Source: Bacillota bacterium
GTDB taxonomy: Bacteria; Bacillota; Clostridia; Christensenellales; Aristaeellaceae
Assembly (NCBI GenBank): GCA_023392755.1
Contig: JAEWNM010000119.1
Coordinates: 1 to 6,512 of the forward strand
Direction of reading: 5' to 3'
DNA: 6,512 nucleotides
A model generated the notes under the pieces. The model saw only the letters and a list, made by a program, of their open reading frames with translations, was not told the DNA's origin and did not search any database. This document shows positions 1-6,263 of this stretch, one piece after another. Made by a program: the position numbers and the translations under genes. Position 1 is the stretch's first letter, and each line of letters starts with the position of its first letter.

Positions 1-1
1 G

Positions 2-592
2 GTCCTCTTCAGCCCCAGCGGCCGGCAGTTGCTTGTTTCCGAGCTGACCACCAACCAGATTACCGTTTTCCGTATCGAACGCAACGGAATGGCAACGCTG
101 CAGGTATCCAATGCATCCAACGGCGCCGGTCCCTTCGGCGCGGCATTCGTAAAATTTGGCCTGCTGCTGGTGGCGGAGGCCGGTGCCAACGCGCTTTCTT
201 CCTACTATTTGAACGCGAACGGCACGTTGAACGTAATAAGCGCCTCCATTCCCACAGGTCAATCCGCCATTTGTTGGGTTTCAGTCTCAAAATCAGGGCG
301 TTTCGCCTACACTTCCAATACCGGCAGCGGCACAATTTCCCTCTTCCGCGTTTTAGACAGCGGCGTGCTGACGCACGTCGAAAATGTACCGAGCACGTTT
401 GCCGGAACACCTCAAGGTGCGCCTATTGATAACGGCATCAGCCCCTGTGGCCGCTTCTTTTATGCGCTCAATGGCAACCAGGGCACCGTTTCCGCTTTTG
501 AAATCGGGGAGCGCGGAAGGCTTGCGCTGCTCCAGGTGGCAGGCGGTGAAGGCATTCCCGTGTTCGGCACGCAGGGGCTGGCGGTAAGGTAA
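2..592 (+). CDS. Beta-propeller lactonase-family protein, 3' end only
   Basis: The open frame runs in from the left edge without a start. The first in-frame ATG (29) is internal, because the codons before it (VLFSPSGRQLLVS) already form a typical propeller strand. Four blade-like units are visible, each pairing a 'SP/S-x-GR-x-hydrophobic' strand with a 'T-V-S-x-F-x-(I/V)' strand: FSPSGRQLLV...ITVFRIERNG, LLLVAEAGAN...YYLNANGTL, VSKSGRFAYT...ISLFRVLDSG and ISPCGRFFYAL...VSAFEIGERG. The chain closes with GTQGLAVR, the sort of ending seen in lactonase/YVTN-repeat proteins. The family includes 6-phosphogluconolactonase-like proteins and proteins once named 3-carboxymuconate cyclase, but most members have no proven substrate. 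About 196 residues are present, roughly half of a seven-bladed propeller. No signal peptide can be judged because the N-terminus lies outside the window. The family call is fairly secure; the enzymatic activity is not. Confidence 0.77.
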   Translation, partial: VLFSPSGRQLLVSELTTNQITVFRIERNGMATLQVSNASNGAGPFGAAFVKFGLLLVAEAGANALSSYYLNANGTLNVISASIPTGQSAICWVSVSKSGRFAYTSNTGSGTISLFRVLDSGVLTHVENVPSTFAGTPQGAPIDNGISPCGRFFYALNGNQGTVSAFEIGERGRLALLQVAGGEGIPVFGTQGLAVR

Positions 593-619
593 CCTATAAC
601 ACATCAGGCCCTAATTGAA

Positions 620-638
620 AAGCAGGCCGTGCCTGCTT
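620..638. repeat. 19-bp near-palindrome, left copy
   Basis: AAGCAGGC-CGT-GCCTGCTT is a perfect 8-bp stem with a 3-base loop. The identical 19 bases recur at 848-866. The flanking CAG at 639-641 matches the reverse complement of the CTG that precedes the right copy, so the two copies are best read as terminal inverted repeats of about 22 bases that differ only in the loop. Confidence 0.85.
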
Positions 639-847
639 CAGACCATCAAAAAACCCAGGGAGGTATCGGAGGGCAGAAGTCCTCCGATTCTAGATCGCAA
701 ACCAGCGACATGTGCGGTGGTTTGCGAAGGAATTTTGAAAAAATTCCTTCCTTGCCCGAGCAAACGGCCGCAAAAGGCGTAGCCTTTTGCAGTGTAGCGA
801 GGGAAAAAACTCAACAAAGTGGCGTCAGCCACTTTGTTAATACACTG

Positions 848-866
848 AAGCAGGCCGTGCCTGCTT
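848..866. repeat. 19-bp near-palindrome, right copy
   Basis: This stretch is identical to 620-638 and lies 228 bases downstream. CTG (845-847 read as C-T-G) precedes it, mirroring the CAG after the left copy. It ends about 30 bases before the chosen sod start, so a hairpin here would lie in or next to the leader of the sod transcript if transcription begins upstream of the element. Confidence 0.85.
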
Positions 867-883
867 TGAAATAATGTAAAATC

Positions 884-887
884 GGAG
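884..887 (+). promoter_or_regulatory. Ribosome binding site that sets the sod start
   Basis: GGAG lies immediately against an ATG at 888, which is too close to serve it, but 9 bases before the next in-frame ATG at 897. The spacing therefore favours 897 as the true start. Confidence 0.6.
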
Positions 888-896
888 ATGGATACG

Positions 897-1397
897 ATGC
901 TATTGAATGATACGGGCATGACCGCCGCCACCCCGGCCAAAGCCATTGCCAATATGGCAGGCAGCCCTGCCTATCCCAATATCCAGGGAACGGTGATCTT
1001 CAAGGAAGCCGTGGGCGGCACGTATGTGCAGGCGGATATCGCAGGCTTGCCGCAAACGCCATCCAGCTTCTTCGCTTTCCACCCGCATTCGGGGACTTGC
1101 GGCGGACCGCCCGCCACCAATGCCGCCGGCGCCGTAACTGATTATTTTCCCCAATCCGGCGGGCACTACAACCCCACCAACCAGCCGCACCCACAGCATG
1201 CCGGAGATTTTCCCGTGCTGCTGGCGGCCCCTACCAAGGGCGGGTCAGCCCACTTGAGTTTTTTCACCCCCCGCTTCACCGTGGCGGAGGCTGTGGGCAG
1301 GGCGGTTATCATCCACGACAACCCCGACGATTATCGAACCCAACCGGCAGGCAACTCCGGCATGAAAATTGCATGCGGAAACGTCATCGCCAAATAA
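897..1397 (+). CDS. sodC: Cu/Zn superoxide dismutase family protein, no signal peptide
   Basis: This 166-residue protein is of the type that dismutates superoxide to oxygen and hydrogen peroxide. By comparison with the human enzyme, all metal ligands are visible: copper by His62 and His64 (FHPHSGTC), the bridging His90 (GGHYNP) and His140 (IIHDNPDDY); zinc by His90, His98, His101 and Asp104 (PHPQHAGD). The disulphide cysteines are Cys68 and Cys160 (ACGN). The zinc loop is short, with only three residues between the second and third zinc histidines; I recall this form from Clostridia. The position of the active-site arginine (Arg143 in human SOD1) is Lys157 here (GNSGMKIACG). No hydrophobic leader is present, so the protein looks cytosolic, unlike classic periplasmic SodC. 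A start at 888 would add only MDT, with the ribosome binding site touching the codon. The gene is preceded by the hairpin tract and followed by a terminator-like hairpin. Confidence 0.92.
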   Translation: MLLNDTGMTAATPAKAIANMAGSPAYPNIQGTVIFKEAVGGTYVQADIAGLPQTPSSFFAFHPHSGTCGGPPATNAAGAVTDYFPQSGGHYNPTNQPHPQHAGDFPVLLAAPTKGGSAHLSFFTPRFTVAEAVGRAVIIHDNPDDYRTQPAGNSGMKIACGNVIAK

Positions 1398-1410
1398 CAA
1401 ACCAAAACAA

Positions 1411-1436
1411 GCCGGGCTCGCATTTTGCGGCCCGGC
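1411..1436. terminator. Bidirectional terminator between convergent genes
   Basis: GCCGGGC (1411-1417) pairs with GCCCGGC (1430-1436), and CGC (1419-1421) pairs with GCG (1427-1429). This gives a 10-bp GC-rich stem with one bulged T and an ATTTT loop. It begins 13 bases after the sod stop and lies 3 bases beyond the stop of the - strand acetyltransferase gene. Read on the - strand it is followed by TTGTTTTGGTTTGTT, a good U-rich tail; on the + strand the tail (CATTTATAC) is weaker. It therefore probably ends the - strand operon and may also stop sod transcription. Confidence 0.75.
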
Positions 1437-1439
1437 CAT

Positions 1440-2213
1440 TTATACAGCGCCCCATTTTCCCTGCCGCAGCCCGTACAACCCCAGCGGGTCTGTTTCAAGC
1501 GCCGTTTTGTACAGCGACACAACATCCCTCACCACAAAGGACATACACTTGCAGGGGCCGATATACGTATCGCGGATATAGCCCCGGCGGTACGCCTCGT
1601 CCTGTATTCTGTACCAGGCCTGTACCGGTGGTTCGCCTGTTTCCACAAACCATTCCCCTTCCGAGTACCGCCTGCGTACCGCTTCGGAGGGCCGGAAAAT
1701 TGCCCGGACTTCCTCCGGCAGATCGCTCTCCATATAATGCATGCTGGACAGCCTGTAGATGTCCACGCCAAGCAAAACCCCAAGCCCTCCGCTGTCAATA
1801 ACGTTTTGAAAGCCGCGGCAGTTGATGTCCCTGTCCCTCCCCCAGGCGCTGACACGAAACAGCCCTTGTCCGGTCAAAACGTCGGTTCGCCTGGAAAACG
1901 TGTCGGCGATAACGCCCATTCCGCTCCGCTCACGGTGATTTTCATGAAGAATTCTCAGTTTTTGCGTCACTCCCTGGGCGGTATCTTCAGCGTCCATCGA
2001 AACCGGCGGGGAAATCAAAAAGGCAGGCATCACGATCCCGCCTTCTGTTCCTACGCAGTCCAGCAGCGCACGGATTACCGTGTCCGCTCCGCCCTCCACA
2101 TAGCCAAAGCTTCGAAGGGAGCTGTGCACTTCCGCCAGCACACCGCGTTCCAGGCCGGCTTTTCTGAGCCCGCCCAGAATATCTGTATATTTCAAGCAAA
2201 TCCCGTCCGCCAT
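1440..2213 (-). CDS. AAC(3)-family (Antibiotic_NAT) N-acetyltransferase, divergent
   Basis: This 257-residue protein belongs to the AAC(3)/YokD family, whose best-known members transfer acetyl from acetyl-CoA to the 3-amino group of aminoglycosides. Family marks are VHSSLRSFGYVEGGADTVI (29-47), the following VGTEGGIVMPAF (54-65), MGVIADTFSRR (99-109), VSAWG (121-125), and LLGVDIYRLSSMHYMES (147-163) with His159 and Glu162 of the conserved active-site region. Two departures stand out. The usual 'SxHPxxS' just before the AxWG is replaced by TGQGLFR, with no histidine or proline. The stretch between AWG and LLGV is about 22 residues, lacking the 'GExSPLxKLYEL'-like segment found in relatives. 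The ATG is preceded by GAGGGGAG (2219-2226) with a 5-base gap. It is the last gene of the - strand set and ends at the terminator. The family is confident; an aminoglycoside substrate is not supported. Confidence 0.85.
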   Translation of the reverse strand: MADGICLKYTDILGGLRKAGLERGVLAEVHSSLRSFGYVEGGADTVIRALLDCVGTEGGIVMPAFLISPPVSMDAEDTAQGVTQKLRILHENHRERSGMGVIADTFSRRTDVLTGQGLFRVSAWGRDRDINCRGFQNVIDSGGLGVLLGVDIYRLSSMHYMESDLPEEVRAIFRPSEAVRRRYSEGEWFVETGEPPVQAWYRIQDEAYRRGYIRDTYIGPCKCMSFVVRDVVSLYKTALETDPLGLYGLRQGKWGAV

Positions 2214-2314
2214 AAAGGCTCCCCTCGCTCAGACAAAAACACTCCCCCTACGCCTTCCGCCAAGGTTTACTTGCCGCAAAGGAGCAGGAAGGAGTATAAG
2301 ATGCAAGTCTGATG

Positions 2315-2683
2315 TTAAAACAAACGCAATGCCGTTGCCCGCGCCAGGGTCGCCTGCCTTTGGGGGAACAGGGAGGACAGCAGGCTGTATACGTGCTGGG
2401 AGCCTACCTTTTCGAAGGGGGCAACATGCCTGAGCACCGACAGCCCCAGGGCGGACAATACCAGCGGAATCAAATCCACGTGAGACACATTGAAGCTCAG
2501 GCCCACCAGTGCGCACCAGAACAATTCCGCTCCTGCCGACATCAAAAGGGGCATACCCGACTTCTTCCGCGCATCCGGTGAAGATTTGAGATATGCTGCC
2601 AGCATCAGCAGCGTGCGAAGAAGCACCGACAGGCAAACCAGGTAGTAACCTAACCCGAACAAAAAGGACAGCACCTGCGTCAT
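2315..2683 (-). CDS. Small membrane protein of unknown function
   Basis: I do not recognise this 122-residue protein. Three hydrophobic stretches are seen, at about residues 4-31, 44-64 and 70-87. The short loop between the first two (KSSPDARKKSG) is rich in positive charge and therefore probably cytoplasmic, placing the N-terminus outside and the C-terminal tail outside if all three segments span. The tail (88-122) is not hydrophobic and carries several arginines. The start at 2683 is chosen because AAGGAGGAG sits 5 bases before it; the frame stays open to an upstream ATG at 2725 that has no such site and would add 14 polar residues. It lies 73 bases after tldE and 101 bases before the acetyltransferase gene, in the same direction. 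A longer frame on the same strand (2229-2732) was judged a shadow because it lacks a ribosome binding site and a coherent hydrophobic pattern. Confidence 0.7.
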   Translation of the reverse strand: MTQVLSFLFGLGYYLVCLSVLLRTLLMLAAYLKSSPDARKKSGMPLLMSAGAELFWCALVGLSFNVSHVDLIPLVLSALGLSVLRHVAPFEKVGSQHVYSLLSSLFPQRQATLARATALRLF

Positions 2684-2688
2684 CGTAT

Positions 2689-2697
2689 CTCCTCCTT
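2689..2697 (-). promoter_or_regulatory. Ribosome binding site of the membrane protein gene
   Basis: On the - strand this reads AAGGAGGAG, a near-complete anti-16S match, followed by ATACG and the ATG at 2683. It fixes that start over the upstream ATG at 2725. Confidence 0.8.
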
Positions 2698-2756
2698 GCG
2701 GAACTTGTGTAAGGATATTCGCCAAAATGCAAGAATCGTCTGTTATTGCAAAGGCG

Positions 2757-4100
2757 TTACGACCCCGCTATAGCCATTTCACCCGCGTAAACGGAAGGAC
2801 TGCCCATGTTTCCGCCGGGAAACTTCAGGTCGCTGCCTATGGCGCGCAAGTTTTTCAACAATTGATAAAAATTGCCCGCAATAGTAATTTGTTCGACGGG
2901 CTCTCCTTTTTTCCCTTCTTTTACAGAAAATCCTTTTGCCAGCAGCGAGAAGTCGCCGCTGATGCCGTTTGCGCCGCTGTGAAGGCCGTTGAGCTCAGTT
3001 ATCACCAGCCCGTTGCCCATCTTGCCCATCAATGTTTCCAGGTCATCCGTTCCGGGCTTCAAAAAAAAGTTGGTGGGCGATACCCTGACCGGCGCGCTGT
3101 AGCTTGCCTTGCTGGCATTGCCCGTAGTTTGCACACCATCCTTCTGCGCGGTTTTCAGGTTATGCAAAAGCGTTTTGAGAACACCGTTGTCAATAACGGC
3201 CTTGGTCTTTGTGGCCACGCCCTCCGCGTCGAAGGGGCGGCTTCCTTCCCCATAGGGCATAAGCGGATCGTCCATCAGCACCACACAATCCGCCGCGACG
3301 GTTTCACCAACCCGGCCTTTTAACAGCGACAGGTCATGCTGCGTGTTTTCAGCGGAGAATATGCCGGCGAAGGTTTCCAAAAGGTCGGCCATTGCGCCGT
3401 TCTCCAGTATCACGCGGTAGGTTCCGCTCTTCACGGGCTTGCCCGCAAGGCCGAACACAGCCTTTTTCACCGCCGTTTCCGCCAGCTTTTGATATTGAAG
3501 CTTGGAAAAGTCATGGCTCAGTTCGATGTCGACAGCCGTGCTGGCCTTATCGCCTTCCCTGGCAATCGCCTGGAGGTAAGCGCCGCAGTAATTGCCCTTG
3601 TATGCGATATCCAGGCCGTACGAATTCTTGATTCGCACCTGCCCGCTGCCTGACAGAACCGTGTTGTATTTCACCTGCCGGACACGTGGGTCAATCTGTA
3701 TTGCGGCTTTTTCCATGTTCAAGGCAAATTCCAGTTTTTCTTCGGGCAAAACGCTTTCCAAAGCATCGTAGAATGTATCCACACTGGGATACGCCGCATC
3801 TCCGGCGTAGATGAACTGCATGTCCTCATCCTCCGACAGGGATGCGCTTTCCACCACGCCCGTTACCAGCTGGCCGACGGCTTCCTCATCCATCACCTCG
3901 GTGGATGCGTAGCCCATCTTCCCTCTGTACAGGCCCCGCAGGGACAAGCCGCACGTGGTGTTTACGGCATATTGCACAATTTCCTGCTGGACGGCAACGG
4001 CCTTGAAGCTGTCGCCGGAGGCGATATAGGCCTCGGCAGCTTCAATGCCTGCGTCCCGTGCGGCATCCATCAGCTTCCGCAAAAAAGTATCCATTATCAT
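2757..4100 (-). CDS. pmbA: TldE/PmbA, non-catalytic subunit of TldD/TldE protease
   Basis: This 447-residue protein matches the usual PmbA/TldE length of about 450. In E. coli, TldE pairs with TldD to form a cytosolic protease that trims unfolded or modified peptides, notably the microcin B17 leader and the antitoxin CcdA. Family features are the N-terminal domain with GLSLRGLYRGKMGYAST (51-67), and the C-terminal domain with MDDPLMPYGEGSRPFDAEG (276-294), TGNASKASY (326-334), HSGANGISGDFSLLAKGF (374-391) and TIAGNFYQLLKNL (406-418). No HExxxH motif is present. At the corresponding place the sequence reads ENGAMADLLETFAG, as expected for the subunit without zinc. The ATG at 4100 follows AGGAGGTAG (4107-4115) closely; the ATG two codons in is less well placed. 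It starts 56 bases after the tldD stop, so the two subunits are almost certainly co-transcribed. The natural substrate is not shown by the sequence. Confidence 0.94.
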   Translation of the reverse strand: MIMDTFLRKLMDAARDAGIEAAEAYIASGDSFKAVAVQQEIVQYAVNTTCGLSLRGLYRGKMGYASTEVMDEEAVGQLVTGVVESASLSEDEDMQFIYAGDAAYPSVDTFYDALESVLPEEKLEFALNMEKAAIQIDPRVRQVKYNTVLSGSGQVRIKNSYGLDIAYKGNYCGAYLQAIAREGDKASTAVDIELSHDFSKLQYQKLAETAVKKAVFGLAGKPVKSGTYRVILENGAMADLLETFAGIFSAENTQHDLSLLKGRVGETVAADCVVLMDDPLMPYGEGSRPFDAEGVATKTKAVIDNGVLKTLLHNLKTAQKDGVQTTGNASKASYSAPVRVSPTNFFLKPGTDDLETLMGKMGNGLVITELNGLHSGANGISGDFSLLAKGFSVKEGKKGEPVEQITIAGNFYQLLKNLRAIGSDLKFPGGNMGSPSVYAGEMAIAGS

Positions 4101-4156
4101 GGCATTCTACCTCCTATACCAATGGCAGTCTCGCCCTAACAGCCGGAAGCGATGCA

Positions 4157-5539
4157 TTATCTTCCGCCTACAGTGAGGTGGCTTACACGGATCATGGGCT
4201 GGCCTACATTGGTGGGTACGCTGCCGCTCAGGCTGCCGCACATGCCCTGGGACATCTGCATATCCTTCCCCACCTTGTCAATGCGCTGAAGCACCTCGGA
4301 ACCCCGGCCGATGAGGGATGCTCCGCGCACCGGGGATGCGATTTTTCCGTCCTTCACCAAATAGCCTTCCATTACGCTGAAGTTGAACTCCCCTGTGGCG
4401 GGGTCCACCGAGCCGCCGCCCATACGCCTTGCATACAGCCCGTCACCCATGGTAGCGATCATTTCCCGCTCGTCATCCTGCCCGGCGGCTATGTAGGTGT
4501 TGCGCATGCGGGATGTGGGCGCGTAAGCATAGCTTTCCCTGCGGCCGCTCCCTGTTGGGGGCATGTTCATGCGCCGCCCGTTCAGCTTGTCGATCATATA
4601 GTTCTTCAGCACACCGTTCTCAATAAGGATAAGGCGCGTAGTGGGCATACCCTCGTCATCAATGTTCAGGCTGCCCCATTCATTCGGCATAGTGCCGTCA
4701 TCAATGGCAGTAACGCAATCGGCGGCTATCTTTTGATTCAGCTTGCCGGCAAACTCGCTGGCGCCAAAAGCCACCGCCGTAGCCTCCAGGCTGTGGCCGC
4801 AGGCCTCGTGGAAAATAACGCCGCCAAAACCGTTGTCGATGACTACCGGCATCACGCCGGCCGGGCATACCGGTGCATGAAGCATGGTGACGGCTATCTC
4901 CGCCGCCTCCCTGCCCACCTTTTCAGGGTCCACCCGGTGGTCAAACAGCTCGAAGCCCGTCATAGCCCCCGGATTGCACGTTCCCGTTTGATTTTCCGTG
5001 CCGTCCGAAGCTACCGCGGAGCAGGTCATGCGGGAATAAACCCGCGTATCGCTTGTGAAAAGACCTTCGCTGTTGGCGATCCACACATTTTGCTCCGAGT
5101 CGTTGTACCCCAATATCACCTGCTTTACATCCGGGTAGGCGGAAGCCGTGGCTTGGGCCGCCCTCAGCTTTTCCGCTTTGCTTGCGGCCTTCACCGCAGT
5201 GGGCGGGTAGGCGATGGGGTGGATGGAGGGCGTCTCCCGGAACAGCAGCGGCGCCGGACCATGCGCCGCCTGCCCCGCCTTCACCGCCGCGGCGGCGCGC
5301 CTGGCACAGGCCAGAAGCCCTTCCCTGGATGTGTCGTTGGTGTACACGTACACGGCGCTAAGGTTTTGAAAAACGCGGATGCCGGCGCCATGGCGCCTAC
5401 CGCTCAAAACCGTATCGATCTTCCCGCCGCGCATCTGCAGCACGTTGTTGCGCCTGTCCTCCAAAAAAATTTCGGCAAAATCACCGCCGGTCTTCATGGC
5501 CTCCGTTATTGCGTCCTGAGCTATCTGCCGGTCCAGCAT
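4157..5539 (-). CDS. tldD: TldD, zinc metalloprotease subunit of TldD/TldE
   Basis: This is the catalytic partner of TldE. In the 460-residue form chosen here, the HExxxH motif is FHEACGHSLEA with His244, Glu245 and His249. Cys434 (GMCGSLSGSVPTNVGQP) fits the third zinc ligand, matching the Cys known in E. coli TldD. Other family features are the N-terminal GGKIDTVLSGRRHGAGIRV (near 38-56), DDGTMPNEWGSLNIDDEG (280-297), SGRRESYAYAPTSRMRNTYI (331-350) and the C-terminal MIRVSHLTVGG. All catalytic residues are intact. The protein is slightly shorter than the E. coli one (about 480). The start at 5539 is chosen because GGAGG (5547-5551) lies 7 bases upstream; ATG at 5545 and TTG at 5554 touch or overlap that site. 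It lies 53 bases after the phosphoglucomutase gene and 56 before tldE. No peptide precursor gene is visible in the flanking gaps. Confidence 0.95.
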   Translation of the reverse strand: MLDRQIAQDAITEAMKTGGDFAEIFLEDRRNNVLQMRGGKIDTVLSGRRHGAGIRVFQNLSAVYVYTNDTSREGLLACARRAAAAVKAGQAAHGPAPLLFRETPSIHPIAYPPTAVKAASKAEKLRAAQATASAYPDVKQVILGYNDSEQNVWIANSEGLFTSDTRVYSRMTCSAVASDGTENQTGTCNPGAMTGFELFDHRVDPEKVGREAAEIAVTMLHAPVCPAGVMPVVIDNGFGGVIFHEACGHSLEATAVAFGASEFAGKLNQKIAADCVTAIDDGTMPNEWGSLNIDDEGMPTTRLILIENGVLKNYMIDKLNGRRMNMPPTGSGRRESYAYAPTSRMRNTYIAAGQDDEREMIATMGDGLYARRMGGGSVDPATGEFNFSVMEGYLVKDGKIASPVRGASLIGRGSEVLQRIDKVGKDMQMSQGMCGSLSGSVPTNVGQPMIRVSHLTVGGR

Positions 5540-5544
5540 GCACA

Positions 5545-5552
5545 TTCCTCCC
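5545..5552 (-). promoter_or_regulatory. Ribosome binding site that sets the tldD start
   Basis: On the - strand this reads GGGAGGAA, followed by TGTGC and ATG at 5539. The alternative ATG at 5545 overlaps it and a TTG at 5554 lies upstream of it, so neither can use it. Confidence 0.75.
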
Positions 5553-5592
5553 AACTGGTCTCCATACTACAGCATATCCAATGCGTCCCGGT

Positions 5593-6246
5593 CTAAGCGA
5601 TCAGGTCGGCAAGATTAACATCCTTCAGGGAGCCTGCCGTGATTGTAGCCTTCGGATTCAACGAGGCGGCGCCAACGCCAAGCACCCTCATATTCCCGTT
5701 CAGGGCGGCTTCCACCCCGGCATCGGCATCCTCCACCACCAGGCAGCTTTCAGGTGGCATGCTCATCATTTTTGCGGCCAGAAGAAACACCTCCGGGTCA
5801 GGCTTGCTGTTTTTGATGCCGTTTCCGTCAGCCACGGCATCAAAATACCCTTCCAGGCCGATTTGCCTCAAAATGATGGGCGTGTTTTTGCTGGAAGAGC
5901 CGATGGCAATCAAAACACCTTTTTTGCGCAACGCTTCAAGCGTTTCCAAAGCGCCGGGAAGCATGGCTCCCGGGGACAGCTTTTCCACCAGCCGCTTGTA
6001 AGTTTCATTCTTTTCATCAGCCATAGCGGCTTTTTCATCTTCGGTATATGCGCGAATCGCCCGCTCCAATACAATTTCCAGGCTTTCCATGCGGCTTACG
6101 CCCCGCAGCCGCTGGTTAATCTCCCGGTCAAAATATATCCCCTGTTTATCAGCCATCTGCTGCCATGCTTCATAATGACAGTCGTCGGTGGAGACAATAA
6201 CGCCGTCCAGGTCAAAGATTACGGCTTTGATATTTTTCAACTGCAT
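5593..6246 (-). CDS. pgmB: Beta-phosphoglucomutase (HAD superfamily)
   Basis: This 217-residue cytosolic enzyme converts beta-glucose 1-phosphate to glucose 6-phosphate, the step after inverting phosphorylases split maltose, trehalose or similar disaccharides. By comparison with the Lactococcus enzyme, the key residues are all present: the Asp12 nucleophile and Asp14 acid/base (FDLDGVIVST), Thr20, His24 (hinge/cap, DDCHYEAW), the cap loop LRGVSRMESL with Arg52, Ser117 (GSSSKN), Lys148 (NSKPDPEVF) and the magnesium-site Glu172/Asp173 (VVEDADAGVEAA). The length equals the family's usual 215-225. The ATG follows GGAGAG (6253-6258) at 6 bases. It starts 17 bases after the TPR gene ends, so those two are tightly linked; tldD follows after 53 bases. 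No sugar phosphorylase is in view, so the substrate pathway lies elsewhere. A more general HAD sugar phosphatase is less likely given the cap-loop and His24 matches. Confidence 0.93.
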   Translation of the reverse strand: MQLKNIKAVIFDLDGVIVSTDDCHYEAWQQMADKQGIYFDREINQRLRGVSRMESLEIVLERAIRAYTEDEKAAMADEKNETYKRLVEKLSPGAMLPGALETLEALRKKGVLIAIGSSSKNTPIILRQIGLEGYFDAVADGNGIKNSKPDPEVFLLAAKMMSMPPESCLVVEDADAGVEAALNGNMRVLGVGAASLNPKATITAGSLKDVNLADLIA

Positions 6247-6263
6247 GCTGTTCTCTCCGCGCT

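Larger units (their letters stand above)
615..871. repeat. Tandem hairpin-array element in the lactonase-sod gap
   Basis: Nearly all of the 304-base gap between the lactonase and sod genes is made of consecutive inverted repeats. The perfect stems are 620-627/631-638, 665-672/681-688, 696-704/718-726, 726-736/740-750, 770-778/782-790, 813-823/828-838 and 848-855/859-866, with loops of 3 to 13 bases. Two longer-range pairings enclose inner hairpins: 790-796 (CAGTGTA) with 841-847 (TACACTG), and 748-755 with 797-804 (allowing G-U pairs). The first and last hairpins share the same 19 bases, and a TAAT lies just outside each end (612-615 and 872-875). No stem is followed by a convincing T-run, so this is not a simple terminator. 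The layout fits a MITE-like interspersed repeat or a structured RNA. It has no protein-coding character. The structure is read directly; its nature is inferred. Confidence 0.75.

Noticed and set aside
615..871. A CRISPR array
   Set aside because: The repeated 19-mer occurs only twice, 228 bases apart, and the other hairpins differ in sequence, so there is no regular repeat-spacer pattern.
629..952. Short open frames on both strands across the hairpin tract
   Set aside because: They are built from the inverted repeats themselves, and one runs into the sod gene antisense; there is no protein-like composition or ribosome binding site.
1425..2312. A 295-codon + strand open frame opposite the acetyltransferase gene
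   Set aside because: The - strand frame carries the AAC(3) family motifs and a ribosome binding site; this frame has no family features and would read through the terminator hairpin.
2214..2314. A terminator or promoter in the gap between the membrane protein and acetyltransferase genes
   Set aside because: No stem with a T-run and no well-spaced -35/-10 pair could be found; only the ribosome binding site of the acetyltransferase gene is clear.
2281..2314. A + strand AAGGAG followed by ATG and a three-codon frame overlapping a further ATG
   Set aside because: It looks like a translation start, but the frame beyond it (2312-2581) is antisense to the membrane protein gene and has no protein features.
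2229..2732. A 167-codon - strand frame overlapping the small membrane protein gene
   Set aside because: It has no ribosome binding site near its ATG and no coherent hydrophobic or domain pattern, unlike the frame starting at 2683.
2727..3653. Two + strand open frames (198 and 105 codons) opposite tldE
   Set aside because: Both lie antisense to conserved TldE/PmbA motifs and show no ribosome binding site or domain.
4058..5596. A 512-codon open frame on the + strand covering all of tldD
   Set aside because: It is antisense to an intact tldD with all catalytic motifs, has no recognisable domain and is rich in His, Ala, Gly and Arg as expected for a GC-driven shadow frame.
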